DNA from: Angiostrongylus vasorum
Lineage: Eukaryota > Nematoda > Chromadorea > Rhabditida > Metastrongylidae
Reading direction: 5' to 3'
NCBI GenBank assembly: GCA_018806985.1
Contig: JADANN010000018.1
Span: 1,954,501 to 2,018,500 of the forward strand
DNA length: 64,000 nt
Shown here in pieces: positions 10,949 through 22,937 of this stretch. Position numbers and translations under genes: made by a program. Within the stretch, counting starts at the first letter, position 1. Every line of letters begins with the position of its first letter. The notes under the pieces were generated by a model. The model was not told where the DNA came from and searched no databases. It saw only the letters and a list, made by a program, of their open reading frames with translations.

Positions 10949-13870
10949 TGTTGACTTCTTATGCAGGATTTATATCTGATATGAAAGTCGAGGATTGTGC
11001 AGTTAATCTACATATAATAGATCCACGTCAGCAAATCTAAGGGTTCGTAGACGAATATTTTACATCCTTAAACCGCTTGTTAATCAACTCTATCTTTTTT
11101 TTTACAATTGATAGATTGCCCAGTGGAAGTTCATTTCGCAGATCATTAAGAACTTTCACTTAATACGGAGCAAATCGAGTTACGTTTCTCTTCCAGAGTT
11201 TTAATGAGAGAGTCTGGCCATCGCATCCTGTGGATGGTCCGTTGTGCGGTTCGGAGCTAGTGGGAACCAAACTAGTAGCTATTGTTATGGACCTGTTGTG
11301 AACACGTCAATAGCGTGAGTAGGACCCTCCCGATTTTCGATTTCCTACGTGTGTCGCAGTGTCCCCTGGTCTTCTTTGATCTCCAAGATAGACGGGGAGC
11401 TCTACATTTCTCTACAGAACGCAAAATACTTCTCACCAATAATATGGAAGAATGAGGACCAGCATTTTCCATATTTTTCCAGGTTCACTGGCGGTGTCAC
11501 CTTCGTGCTAATAACGACACATCCTAGGAATATTCGATTTACATAGATTTGCTGTGCATCCCATAGGAGCCTTTGTTCATTGACCTCAACATTTAATAGG
11601 TTACTGGGTTGCTGTCGGATATTGCGCAACTGGTATTCTCTCTAGAAACGATACCCTAGTTTGATATTTACAATTACTCCAGACTGGGAGCATTGATATC
11701 GTTCCAACGTCGCCGAAAGGCATTCCAAGTGTAACCACAAGGCAGATGGATTGTGAAGCCTTAGGAATAGGTCGCGTATTGTCTTCTCCGTTTCCCACCT
11801 TCCAGAATCTTCCATTATTTTTTGTGTCATGGGAAACCGTTTCCTATTTTTCCATTTATTCTTTGAATTTTAGCGGTAATTAGGGTTTTTTAGATCTGGA
11901 GAAGAACTAGATGTGATGGTTACGTAGCGTCGCTTTCATCTCAGTTTAAGCGTTTACTGTCAAAATCGCAAGAATCCGTCTACAAATACTAGGTTGTCCA
12001 AGATCAGATATACAAGGGTGCTCAGTGATCAAAACGTATTTGCATTTCTTATCCTTAAGTATTGAAAGACAGATCCACCCTCTGGTTCACGCAGTCTTTC
12101 ATTTCTTCAGTGTAAATGCTTATGCTATAGCGAGCTTAATTGTTGAGGAAATCTCTAGAATACAAGCCACCTTTGCTTAATTCCAGTTTTTTGCCAATTC
12201 TACTGAGGAAATTTCTCAAAGGTCGGACATATCTTGTCCAATGCTCTGTCAGTCCCATTGGTCTTGATTCGAATGAGGGAGGCTTGTGAGCGTAAGACAT
12301 CCAGACAGGGTGGATGGTCGTTGGCGGTTTCGCGTTGGTTTCACTTTCATACGGAGACACACCATGCCCAGCTTTCGTTGCCCACATTATGAACTCTCGA
12401 AGACAATGTATAAAAACTAAACCATTATTTTAAAAAGTTTCTGCAGATCTTCTAGATATCCGGTTCCAATCTTGTTCGAACTGGGTGGTCCCTCAGAGCT
12501 TTCACCAAGGAATAGCTTGCCTGACCTCAGCAGTTGGAATGACGTATCCTTACTCTGTGACCTAATCATTTGATAGGAGAAATCGATAAGAACGAATCAG
12601 ACCGTGGTAGCATTGTGAATAGGCATCTTGAATTTTACTGCTTCCTGTTGCTTACCATGAGTGATCACGGTCGACATGCTAAGCCCACTATGTAATGTAA
12701 AAAAACATGTGCTTTATGGTTCTTGGTATTGAAACGTAGTTTTGGCACCTACGTTCACGTTGAAGTTCAAATTGATGAAATGCAAACTACTCAGCTACTC
12801 CAGGGAGCACTGGTTTCAGCAGTATCAAAATGGCTTGCGGTAGATGACCTCTTGATAATGTTCGAACTGTATTTTTCGACCAGCCTAATTACGCAACATT
12901 TAATCTATGTTTTCGTCAACAGATCGGTCCCACTGCTATGATGCCTTCGTCGTAAGTACGGTGTAGACCCTGGGATTTTGAGATCTAAGTAACACCCTAT
13001 CTTTCAATAGTTAGGCCATAACCAATCATAGCTGTTAAAGGCGCTGAGGCTTTCTTTTTCCAATTTTTTTTTCTTTTTGGTTAGACACACCCATGGTTAT
13101 CAGATAGTCTGCCCTTAAGCAACCATAGTCGTTAAGAGATTAACATTCTTCTTTAGTGTCGAAGTGGAGTTTACTCGTTTGGGATGACTATGAATCCTTC
13201 CATGTACTTCATATTCAATTCGTTATAAAGTTTTGGTTGGATTATCAACCTGGATCACTTGTTGTCCCGTTGATCATCGAGTGACTCAAGCGGGGAGCCA
13301 GTAAATCTTCCATTTCTTCCCGTCGCGTTTAAGAGTGACCCAGTGGGTTCCCCTCGCTCTAAGAACTCGTTAAGCATCATGCTTTAGTTCTATTAATATT
13401 CTACAGGGGTTTTGCGAAGAACTCTGACCATCAGGGTCAGTGGTCCGCCTGCAGTCCGCTTGGCATCCCAAGAAATCCAGTCAGTTGAATTAACGAAATG
13501 ATTCTTATGCTCACATGCATACAAAGTGTGCATGTGGCGGATTCGACGTAGCGGAGGCACAGAGAGGCCACCGGAAAATTGGCTTGCTGCTCAAGGCACG
13601 CTTATAGCCGTTTTGGTCGGAATGTAACTAGTTATTTACCACCAGGAAGAGGTTACTTAGCTTTGAAAGTTAGCCGATCGATATCATATACTTGAGAGAG
13701 CGGTATAAAAGATGTATTATATTAACCGGTAGTTGTTAATTGGTTGAAGTTGATGGTAATTAATAGTCGTGCCTTAGATCTTAAGAAAAACCGTGGGTGT
13801 AGCAGACTAGCAGCAGACGACTGTCAATGAAGGGCTCCAGTTTATAAACTCCATTTTGTGACCTTAGGTG
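10949..13870. other. Long stretch with no confident gene
   Basis: Several overlapping minus-strand frames lie at 11272-11830 and another at 12136-12387. None has good splice junctions or a recognisable domain, and their spacing with internal stops is what decayed transposon sequence gives. A segment near 13080-13200 shares AAGCAACC-TAGTCGTT and a TCCATCCCTCCACTTCATG-like block with 33300-33420, so it belongs to another low-copy dispersed repeat. The region around 13430-13620 is locally GC-richer but I cannot name it. Confidence 0.4.
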
Positions 13871-13874
13871 GTCC

Positions 13875-14283
13875 AATCCCAAAGGTTTACCGCCTCATCA
13901 TGGCTGGGAGGTGTTCCTGGGTGTCGGACTGCGATGTACCGATGTACAGGGGGGAGGGGGATTCGCCTCCACGGCAGGCTCTCTCAAGCTGGGAAGGAGC
14001 CCTGCGTTTCCATCAGGAAGCCTAGCTAAGAGGAAACCAATACCAGGATCCACCACCGTCTTGGTATCAAAGTCAGCTTGGTGGTAAATCTCCCCTCTGA
14101 TCCACAAAGGCTGCGACTGCCTGTCCTGGCGACGACCTGGGGCAGACTTTGGCCAGGCTGACCTCGGGATTCCAGCGAACCACAATGGCATAGCCAGCAA
14201 ATCTCCGAAAAATGGTAATTATGCTGGGGGCCGCACAACTAGTGATGACGGGCCGTTCAAGCATCAAGTAAGTAAGTAAGGTG
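13875..14283 (-). repeat. Dispersed repeat family B, copy 3 (best preserved)
   Basis: About 400 bp. On the minus strand it runs from CTTACTTACTTGATGCTTGA through GCATAATTACCATTTTTCGG and TTTGATACCAAGACGGTGG to CACCCAGGAACACCTCCCAG. Tetranucleotide CTTA repeats lie at one end. Overlapping minus-strand frames of 60-100 codons exist but are not conserved as protein in other copies. Confidence 0.75.
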
Positions 14284-14476
14284 GTCCATTAGTCCCTAGC
14301 AGAATTTTGCGCATTTATTCTTGTTTTTTGGTTATTACAGTGATATTTTTAAGAAGCACTTATGAACCCTGTAGGAAATTAAATCCGATAGCAATGCGCT
14401 ATCTTAAAAATTAACTTTTGTTCCACTCCAGTGAATGATCAGTTTTTCTGAGGGTTATTCAGCTAACATTTTTATT

Positions 14477-14515
14477 TGGCTGACGTTTCGCGGTCTTCGT
14501 CTTCTCCAAAACGGC
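14477..14515 (-). ncRNA. Hammerhead-like motif d (degenerate)
   Basis: The minus strand keeps GCGAAACGUCAGCC. The upstream box is UUUGGAGAAGACG and helix II is weak. It is not part of a recognisable PLE body, so it is a solo or mini-element remnant. Confidence 0.4.
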
Positions 14516-14940
14516 GTTGCGTCAAGTCGATGTGGACGTTAGTTCTAGTGCAACAAGTCGCAACAAGATCTTTAAAGTTTTATGAGCTCTTCTCGCTACG
14601 TCGAGTGATTACTTTCAGAACTCCAAAGGATGATATTCAGCTCATGCAGCTCTTATAGCTTGCCGAAGCTTTACGTGGAAGGTTAGTCTAGTAACAGGGC
14701 AGCTAGTTCGCATAATGACACTGAAGAATTGCACTTTTTTCAATTTTCAATAAAATCTAGTGAGAATGCTGTAACGGAGAATAAATTTTTTAGATTCTTT
14801 TTAGATCAAACACAAACACCCACTCTGCTAAATCCGGACACCCTTTCAATAAGGGACCATCAAATAAAAGTCTATTGTAAGTCATTTGTTAATTATTACA
14901 ATAAAAACTACATGTATATGTGTGCATATGTATGTATATA

Positions 14941-15215
14941 GGGGCGCGTGTGGTGCAGTGGTTGGAGGAGTCACTGCGACACACCTGGAATCGATCCCCG
15001 CGCCCATGGCTCACCAAGCCTTCCATCTCTCCGGGATCGGCAAATCGGTGCCTGACTTGTCTGGGAGGATAGCAGTACTGGCTCGATATATCGCTAGGCC
15101 ACCGCGAGTCATTATAAACGCCAGATATGCATTCAATCACCTCCAACGATGCTGAATGAAGTCGAATGCATGGCGCATCCCTCAGGGGATTAATCAACGC
15201 CGAGATCCTTTATCC
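14941..15215 (+). repeat. tRNA-derived SINE family D, copy 1
   Basis: The head GCGTGTGGTGCAGTGGTTGG is an A-box type sequence, followed by ACCTGGAATCGATCCCC as B-box at tRNA spacing. The body TCCGGGATCGGCAAATCGGT...GACTTGTCTGGGAGG resembles family A, so A and D share a body module. A second copy is at 31.54 kb and a piece at 26.54 kb. Confidence 0.7.
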
Positions 15216-15264
15216 TTTATATGTATATGCATATATATTCATGCACATATATGTATATTTATAT

Positions 15265-15297
<33 letters not shown>

Positions 15298-15302
15298 CAT
15301 AA
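15216..15302. repeat. AT/ATAC microsatellite
   Basis: Alternating TA with interspersed CATA units directly follows the 3' end of the SINE D copy. This suggests expansion of its A/T-rich tail. Confidence 0.85.
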
Positions 15303-16463
15303 GCTACACCAAAGGCTAAGTAGTAAAAAAAATAGCGCTACTGAAGAAACCATCTCATAGTTTGTTGAGGTAGAGGCAATGAGTATATCCCTTTGGTATT
15401 TGCTCTGCAGTTCTTCTCACGTATCTTGTTAGTTCATCGTATGGTCGACCAGTGTATGTTTTCTTCGGTGTATATTCCCCTTGCAACATGAAAACTCGAA
15501 ACTCCGGAAATAAATTTATCGTTGGAATTTTCGTTGCAGAAAAAATATCTTCACATGTTCAAAGAGCATTCACAGATGAAGAAGCTGGTAACTATCAGGT
15601 GATGAGATGGTAGGACCTTGCTTTAGCCGAAAGGCCCGACGTAACGAATAGGTAACGAAATGCGAGTATGTTGCTGCCAGGACGAAGCCGAATCGTCGTA
15701 TTGTTTTCTCATAAGCTGGGTTTATCGAGAGAAATATTCAGCTTTCTCTCAGTTCTCAAAACTTTGGTGAGGAGATGAGCCATCTGTATACATTACGGCT
15801 TCAAACCTTTCAACATCACATAACCACTTTTCTCGGAGTCACGTTGTTCATGGTTTGCGTTTCGTTTCTATTTACTAGTGCGCGTTCTACTCTCCTTTTC
15901 TATTTTTTAAAAAGCGCGAATAGATGTTTCAGGCGAAACTCTTATTATAATACTTATGGATCTGCATGAAAAATCTCTCTCGTCCATTTTTCTTCTACAG
16001 TTACGCCTTCAGAGGATTCTAGGGATCCAAACCAGGATCGATCTCTCTCGTGATGAGGCTCTGACAAATTTCGGCAGGAATCTCCAACTCTTTAGTTAGT
16101 TTTATAGTAGCTTCATTATTTCGACGTAAAGATGTTAGGAGCATAAGAGAGAAAAGGCAAAAGTGATTAGAATAATAGGAAGAAAGGTAGAAGAAGTAGA
16201 AAACAGTGAAGAGAGAAAAGAGCCCACAGGGCGGTAACTGATGGCTGTTTGCCACACTATTTGCGTTGTATAAGCTACCGATCGAATGCAAACTATAAAA
16301 AAAACAACTCCTCAGTAAAATAAACGGTGTAGATGAACATGCATTGATTCAATACACGCAGCCACTCATGTGTTAGAAAGAGAAGAGCTTTGACGTTGGT
16401 TATTGACGCATGCTATGGATTTAATCTGTGGCTGAATTTATTGTCTTAGTCACCGTCTTACAG
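15303..16463. other. No confident gene
   Basis: A minus-strand frame at 16019-16291 ends in a protein-like stretch (TKELEIPAEICQSLITREI) but has no acceptor in its pyrimidine-rich upstream part. Left as unresolved. Confidence 0.35.
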
Positions 16464-16591
16464 TGTGTGTAGTCGATCACCGTCTTCGCTCATTGGCAAT
16501 CGATTCTCCAAATCAGTACCAGACAATCGTCGGGAAGCTGCAGTTGTTAATGATTGAGTCTGGTGCATTCACACACCGGCGAACATCTAAA
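16464..16591 (+). CDS. Exon 1 of 3 seen, unrecognised multi-exon gene
   Basis: The exon lies between acceptor CCGTCTTACAG and an excellent donor, CTAAA then GTGAGT. It encodes 42 codons beginning CVVDHRLRSLAIDSPNQY and ending GAFTHRRTSK. It starts with two bases of a split codon and ends in phase 0. An alternative acceptor 13 bases upstream would keep the same frame. The next exons at 18142 and 22938 also join in phase 0, so the three give one continuous frame of 111 residues with no start or stop. I do not recognise the family; no signal peptide or membrane segment is visible. The true start must lie further left, in sequence I could not resolve. Confidence 0.5.
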
Positions 16592-17174
16592 GTGAGTAAA
16601 CTAAAGAGGTTTCTACAGAAACTCATCCATCGTAACAGCTCGATTTCTTAAACGCGACATGTCTTCGGTACATGTTTTTTTGAATTACTTTCTATGTTTT
16701 CGATTGGTAAACTGTTTGCTAAACCTGAGTGTGTATGATTGGCTTACTTGTAGGGTTCAGAAAATGAGTGTCAAAAGCAAGCCACCGCCTAAACACGTGT
16801 GCCAGTAATGTAGAGTCATTGCTTTCACTTTATGGTAAAATCATTAACAATCTAAACAAAAAACTGAGTGCATGTAAAATAGTTGGGCGACGGTAGCTCT
16901 GAAGATGAAGAATGAATTTCCGATTTTTGTCCCTCAAAAGGGAACCTATCCCGAATTATCTGTTGTATTGGTAAAATGACGCTACCACCCGAAACTAAGA
17001 GGTTGTGTATTACCGTTTACAATCGTTTATAGAGTTTTTGACTAAGAAGTCCCATCGTTGTGTTAAGTCGTCAGTGTTACCCGTGTTACCCAGGTATTCT
17101 CTTAGCTGGGCAAATGAGTGGAGTTGCTGAACTTCTGAGTTTGGGTGACCTTGTTCTGTTGTACCATCCAGTTC
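16592..17174. other. Intron sequence without further feature
   Basis: Interior of the first visible intron. AT-rich, no repeat family recognised up to the SINE at 17175. Confidence 0.4.
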
Positions 17175-17700
17175 GACAATTAAGAAAACTTCTATCTACT
17201 TCCAATTGTTTTTTCTTTTCACGGCAAGATATTATGTGAAATACAACAACAATGATGCTGAGATATTTGCAAGACTTGGACCCCAGGCCAGATGGGATCG
17301 CGATTACCATTCCCGTGGGCTCACGTGTTACGCACAACACCACTGTGGCCCTCGTTCTACCTTCCTCGGCCAGTATTTTTAAAATAATTTAAGAAATAAT
17401 AAGCAGTAGGTAAGAGAAATGCAATGTGATTTGGGTTCCAGCCTCAGCTTAAATGGGTTTAATGTCGACTTTTTGCTCAACAGATCATTGCCGTTGGCGT
17501 GTGATTGCTGATACCAGCGTTAAACCAAAACGACTGGTTGAGCTAAAGGCAGAACGAGGGGCATCAGTGGTGACTCGAGTAATCTGTTAGAGGCGGAAAG
17601 CGTAATCGCGGTCCAATCTGACGTGGGATCCATGTTTTGCGAATATCTCAGCATCACTTGTTTTATTTCACATAATATCCTGTCCAAAAAAGAAATAATG
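17175..17700. repeat. Two SINE-C copies, opposed
   Basis: A minus-strand copy (17175-17340) has a GCCACAGTGGTG A-box region. A plus-strand copy (17395-17700) has GGCATCAGTGGTGACTCG. They lie tail to tail inside the intron of the unrecognised plus-strand gene. Confidence 0.65.
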
Positions 17701-18141
17701 GACTGTAAGAAACTTCCTCCACTACTATGAGAAGTAAAGTACTTACCGGACTAAACTGAATGTTAACTTTTGAAACCACAATAAATTTGACGTGAAGTCT
17801 ATCACCAAATCAATGTATTGACGTCGAGGCCGAATGAAACTCGGTTTGGAAAGATCACACTTTTTTCAAAACACAGCACGCACTTCGCGAAGCCTTCTGA
17901 ATTGTTTTAAGCGTTTGCTTTAATAGTCGTTTGCAAATAATTGGGGTCGATGGCCGTAGTCCATGCCCGCATATTTCGTACTCGTTACAAGATCGTTGAA
18001 GCCAAAATTTGTTCAAATTGTTGAGCTTACATGAGGTTGCTATACAAGTTTTACTCGGTTGCAACATTCAAAAAGTGAACAGGTTGTAGAGCCAGGTGGA
18101 AATTGTGACTTTACACACTGGCCTGCCTAATTTCATTTCAG

Positions 18142-18186
18142 CAACTTGATATGGACATCGACATCAACACTGTGCTCTCGCTGTTT
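18142..18186 (+). CDS. Exon 2 of 3 seen, unrecognised multi-exon gene
   Basis: A 45-nt micro-exon between a textbook nematode acceptor (TTTCATTTCAG) and donor (GTGAGT). It encodes QLDMDIDINTVLSLF in phase 0 on both sides, matching the phases of the neighbouring exons. Short exact-consensus exons of this kind are unlikely to arise by chance, but only 15 codons are available and the family is unknown. Confidence 0.5.
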
Positions 18187-18594
18187 GTGAGTGACTTGAG
18201 CAGGCAAAAGTAGTCTTAATTTTTTTTTCGCATGCAGGTGTAGTTTATAGATTCGGCTCTTTCTGTGGGTTCGAAGATGCACTTAAATTATTAGCTTTTC
18301 GACACAGTACTACTGAATGTAAATGGGACACGAGAAATGCATCCGTCCACTTCTTAAGTACATTGTTTTCTTGAGATTCAATCGAGACCGCTTGTCAGCA
18401 CGTGTTGATCAAATGGGCACCTCCCCAGCGCAGCTAATGCTTAGTGTACAAAAATAAGATGGTTTCCTCAATTTAACTTTTACTCCCATGTTATCTCGTT
18501 TAAATTTTCAAGCGGCGTACGAAAGACTAGATATAAAGTAACCCTGACAAGATAGTATCAAGTATCGTCTTTTGAAACCCTTTCTCTTGCATAA

Positions 18595-18990
18595 CTAACA
18601 TTGATTTTGTAGAATGATTGGAGTCTGGTTATAAACTAGTTGTAACACCATCTGCAAATTGCAAATTATGCAATATTGCGTTCTACAAAGACAGCCATGC
18701 AAGAGGTTGCGAACTAACAGACGCTTTGGAGTCCTCGGTGGTAAATCAATCACCGTTACCGATTTCTCCAGACTAGCCCTTTTAAAGCAGTGTTTTATAG
18801 AAGTGCTTGTTTCGTTGGAAATGAAAGGCACGATTACGAAATCTTGTTCTCTATGGACATGTCGTTTGGTGTCATCGTCATTCCTCTAGAGCTATCCTGA
18901 GGATCCACTGTTTCGTAGCCATTGGAAATAGCTATCTGCAGGGCTAATTTCAGCGATTGTTCCTTCTGGTCATGTGTGATAGTGAAGCTT
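18595..18990 (-). pseudogene. Penelope-like element fragment in intron
   Basis: Minus-strand PLE body. KLALQIAISNGYET (about 18910-18955) joins MPFISNETSTSIKHCFKRAS, VIDLPPRTPKRLLVRN and CRTQYCIIC (18670-18831), which parallel the segment before the GIY-YIG domain in the 47.4 kb copy, including the Cys-rich C-x4-C start. The GIY-YIG part is lost. It lies within the 4.75 kb intron of the plus-strand gene in antisense orientation. Confidence 0.7.
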
Positions 18991-19155
18991 TTTCTCTCAA
19001 TTGAGGAAATTTCGCTTATTTTGCAGATACCTAACTGTGCAGCTGTTTCAAAACTTTTTAGTATTTTCATGGTTGCCAAACCTCGAAGCAAAAACGCATC
19101 ATAATCAAAAAACCAGTTAAAGTTTGTTCTTTGCCCTCTTATGCATCTCGGGGCA

Positions 19156-19313
19156 CTGCAAGTGCAATAGTTAAAAACACTTTGCGAACTAGCGTTGTTT
19201 GTGCTTCGTCCCCGTCCTTGGGGAACCACTCACCCTGCAAGTGCAGTAGTCACAAACACCTTGCAAACTAGTGTTGTTTGTGCTTCGATTCCGTCCTTGG
19301 AGAAGCAAACATC
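19156..19313. repeat. Two-copy tandem repeat, about 78 bp
   Basis: The unit GCAAGTGCA-TAGT...AACACTTTGCGAACTAG...TTGTTTGTGCTTCG...CCGTCCTTGG occurs twice head to tail with a few differences. It is followed at 19335-19375 by a CTCGTGTCTGCTTATTGAAG block that matches the outer part of PLE terminal repeats. Confidence 0.7.
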
Positions 19314-19375
19314 ACTCTACAATAATATATTCATTCTATAATAACAAACTCGTGTCTGCTTATTGAAGAAAAACA

Positions 19376-20669
19376 TCGAATTATCAAGTATCATCCCTTC
19401 TCTAGTAGGCAAACTGGTTCCACACTTGTTTACGCTATTGTTAATGACTTCCCCGAGCGACTCGAAGGTTTCTGCTCGGCCATGTTGCGGATATTTTCTA
19501 TCCTTGATAGAGATTCTACGGCATTCAGCCAATCACTCTCTTATAAGAGGCCGTTTCGCCCTTGACTAGACAACTGTAGATATTACTAATTGGGAAAAAA
19601 AGTAGAAATGAATAGTTCACGCTAGATGGATATCCTAAACGACTTTTAGTGCCTTTCACGCAAATGTTGTAAAGCAAATGTGAGAAAAAATATGACCACT
19701 TTCTAAAATAAAACACATTCTGTGAGAAACATTTCAATAAACTGGTTCTAAATAAAGTTCGGATGTTGCCCTTTCACAGTTCTCCTTTTTGCCTGCCTTC
19801 CGGTTCCTTATAACAGCAGTGCAGTGGTGGGATATTACAAAAGAGGCGAACACAGTGAACGGCGATCGAAATATGACAATGTTCGAATGAGTGCGGACGT
19901 TGAAGCCGATCTTCTTGCAACTATACGAAAGGCTGCTAAGGAACTCGCTGTCGACCATTCGATCATTCGGTCGTTCGGTGCCTGAAGTAGATTGGGAAGA
20001 TGAAAAAAGCTCGACAAGCTTATGCGTTTTGAGCCAACCAATACTCAAAAAATTTTTCGCTTTAGATTTTGCTCTTCGCTTCTTCTATGCACAAGAAAAC
20101 GAGTCATTTCTCGTTCGCATTGTAACGTAGAATGAAAACTGGATACTATATGAAAGCTGGCAAGGTCAAACTCAATGTTCAGACAAGTTGAAGCTCCACA
20201 TTTTCCAAAGTCGAATTCACACCAGAGCAAGACTGTGTTATGGCTACTCATTGGTACTTTATGTGCGGATCACTGCATAAAGCGCCTTTGAAGAGCTCAT
20301 CACTTCGAGACCCTCGAGTTTTTGTGGTCTCATAACGAATAAACTTGTCTTTCGTTGCACAGCGGTTTTCGCTTTGAATAATAATTTTGTGTTTGATTAA
20401 CTTTACACCAAGCTTATTAATGGAAGTTGTGACAGTTTCCACATATCGTACTGAATTATCCGAAATGTCCTTTCTTTTGCTAAGGGAACTGTAATTTCCC
20501 ACGGATGCCACTAATATTACCCATATCGTGGTTCATCAACAAGCTAACACGAGGTTATTCTGAAACTTTACTAAAAAACTTTAACAATAAAGCGATACCG
20601 ACACCTTCAGAACAGCAGTTATGCCAGTCAAGCATCCATGACAAGATTTTTTTAAAAATTCAATTCTAT
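19376..20669. other. Intron sequence, nothing recognised
   Basis: Open frames at 19734-20048 (-) and 20248-20511 (-) lack splice support and domain resemblance. No repeat family of this window was seen. Confidence 0.35.
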
Positions 20670-21028
20670 ATGACCCGTCTTCACGTCTACTGTGCGGATC
20701 CCAGCACTTTACACATTCGAACGTTTCCTCGCATCCATTCTCCACGAGGACATTCCAACTTTTACATGTGGTTTCGGTTGCTGCTTAAGTATTTTCATTT
20801 CATCTTGAACGTCGTAGAATGCTGGTCGAGGAATTCTCCCTGGAATCTTGAGATAGCCGGGCTGGAACGTTCCCAATTGGATTGCAGAGAGCGATTTTTT
20901 TCCCTAGATAAGTCCGGTACCAATTTCCCGACCCCGGAAGGATGAGAGAATTGGTGGCCCTGGAGCGTAATCGAACTAGCATTATGCTGGTGATTACGGA
21001 CACCACTACCACTGCACTACCCACTTCC
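20670..21028 (-). repeat. tRNA-derived SINE family A, copy 2
   Basis: Well-preserved minus-strand copy. The A-box region is GTGCAGTGGTAGTGGTG and the B-box is GCTAGTTCGATTACGC. The family-specific GACCCCGGAAGGATGAGAG and GGACTTATC segments follow, with the AT-rich tail at its low-coordinate end. Confidence 0.8.
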
Positions 21029-21669
21029 TCATGTCGAAATCAAGTTAGAAAAAAAACTGGAAATATTGCTTTCTTCTGGATCCCGAATTCAAGTCATAAC
21101 CACAGAAAGCGCTTATAACAAAATCATGTAAGTTTAGGATTAAAAAGGGTATCCACTATTCTTCCAGAAGTTGACAAAGAGATGGTATTGAAAATACTGC
21201 TGTTGGTATTGAGGTTGTAGCCACCTCAAATTCCACCTAGAATCAACTACTTCGGAATTCCAGGGTACTAATGAAGAAGAAGAAATCCTAATGAGGAAAA
21301 CGAATCCATACGCATTCCCAAAGACTCTAATATGGATAACGGGTATAAGACAACGAGCTAGCGGAAATAAGTGTCAGGGAACGCATAGTATTTGAAGAAG
21401 GGTTGTATAAATGCTGAAAAATACCAGTTAGTTGCATGTGAAAGTCTTAACTGGTGTACGTGATAATTTCTCAAACTACTTCTTCAGACGATTTAGCCTC
21501 ATATTGAGAATGGAATTAACCTTTGTGCGCAGTTGTTGTCAGACTGTTCAATATGACTCCCTTGTCTTCTGTGCACTCACTTTACTTATGTCGACAGTGA
21601 AAAAGTGTTTGTAAACTTAGTAGTAATCGAGTGGTGATAAGATGTCTTATCAAGTCAATTCCTACTCGT
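21029..21669. other. Intron sequence, nothing recognised
   Basis: AT-rich, no supported exon or repeat family. Confidence 0.35.
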
Positions 21670-22493
21670 TTAGTTCATTGGCGATCATTGTCCATGCAGG
21701 TAGTCTGCGTGGCTGCACATCTGCGGTCGTTCATCTTGCATTTGCTGCTCAATAAAGACGGTCGCATACTCTTTGCATGCCGTTTTAATGTTGCAGGAAC
21801 GGTCTTGTTTCTGCAGTCGACACTGATCTGTGGGTGTGGTGGGTGTGATTACGATCACTGATATGTTTATGTTGTGGGCAGACATTTTTTTCAACATACG
21901 AGTTGTTGATAGCATAGTTTCACTGAGAACCTTAAAGCTGAACTTCACCGTTCTTGCAGAAATACTCTTCGAATCTGTTTATTGTGCTCAACGGACGCTC
22001 TATGTGTTTGTAAAATGCGACATACGTGAGCGAAGAGCCATCCATCTGGATTCGTTCTGAGCAGGAGTTTCTGTGACCATAGTGGCACTTTCCAGGTTAT
22101 CCACAATCCACTGTTTCACTGGTGAAACTTCTTCTCTGTTTAGTCATCGTTTTAGGTAATAAATAGTCAGGTTTCTATGTTTAAGCATTTTTTTACTTTA
22201 GTCCTCATATTTGTTCATCAACTAGGATCAAGCCTTATTTCAGTTTTATCGACATCTTGGGAAAAGATGATGATTTATTCCACAAATTGGAAAGTTGAGA
22301 CGGTTGCTACAAACATATTTTCTTTGCTTAGAGTTAAGTGGGACACCATTGAGAAGCTAACTGTCGGCGCGTTCAGTCGTGTTGCTTTGCAAAGTTCTTT
22401 TTTGTTTATGGGAGTAACGTGGCCTTCAACGTTTTTTATTTGCAATGCACCCAAATCAACATCACATCGATCTTCGATTGTAAACGAGATTCG
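21670..22493 (-). pseudogene. Retroelement gag-like remnant (tentative)
   Basis: On the minus strand, 22276-22493 gives one open frame: RISFTIEDRCDVDLGALQIK, then HVTPINKKELCKATRLN and VSHLTLSKENMFVATVS. Downstream, alternating frames give YVAFYKHIERPLSTINRFEE and YFCKNGEVQL, then a Cys-containing stretch (CRLQKQ...C...C) near 21700-21800 that might be a decayed zinc knuckle. The regular frame switching shows a once-continuous protein with many indels. I associate it with gag-like proteins of nematode LTR (BEL/Pao-type) elements, but only from general resemblance. It lies antisense in the intron of the plus-strand gene. Confidence 0.35.
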
Positions 22494-22937
22494 CTAACCT
22501 GAGTCTTTCCATTTGCTTTACTGGTCGGCTAGATTCTCCACATTGTCGTCCTCGGTCTTGTCTGCTTGCTCGAAATCTAGGTTTTATAGGAGTCGTACAT
22601 AGAAGAACTGTGAAGTTCCTCAACTGCTGGCAGTGTAATAGTCTCTTCGCTTCCTTAATAATATTTTAATAGGCTTTCAATGCAGCTGATTTGCAAGTGC
22701 TCATGGTTGGCTTCACTTTATTTCCTACGTTTCTTTATGCAGTCTAGAGATAATGAGGAAAGACCCCTTTCTAATGGAGCATTAGTCATTTTCCTTCAGG
22801 CTTTGTATGTTGGGATTGCAGAATAATACTCTACGCGAATGATTGAAACTAACCAACGTTCATTTTATTGTGGTGATTAGCAAACTCTTACCAACAGAAG
22901 AAAAGCAATAAAATTGCCAATTTTTTTTCATTGTCAG

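Noticed and set aside
11272..11830. Overlapping minus-strand frames considered as a possible gene or RTE part
   Set aside because: No RTE motif, domain or splice pair could be placed; left as unassigned.
14941..15020. Possible tRNA gene
   Set aside because: A- and B-box-like sequences are present, but no acceptor stem closes them and a SINE body follows. The same holds for all other tRNA-like heads in the window (families A, C, D).
15620..15655. Further hammerhead-like match (TAGCCGAAAGGCCCGACGTAACG)
   Set aside because: The box order CUGANGA, helix II, GAAAC, GUC is not present on either strand.
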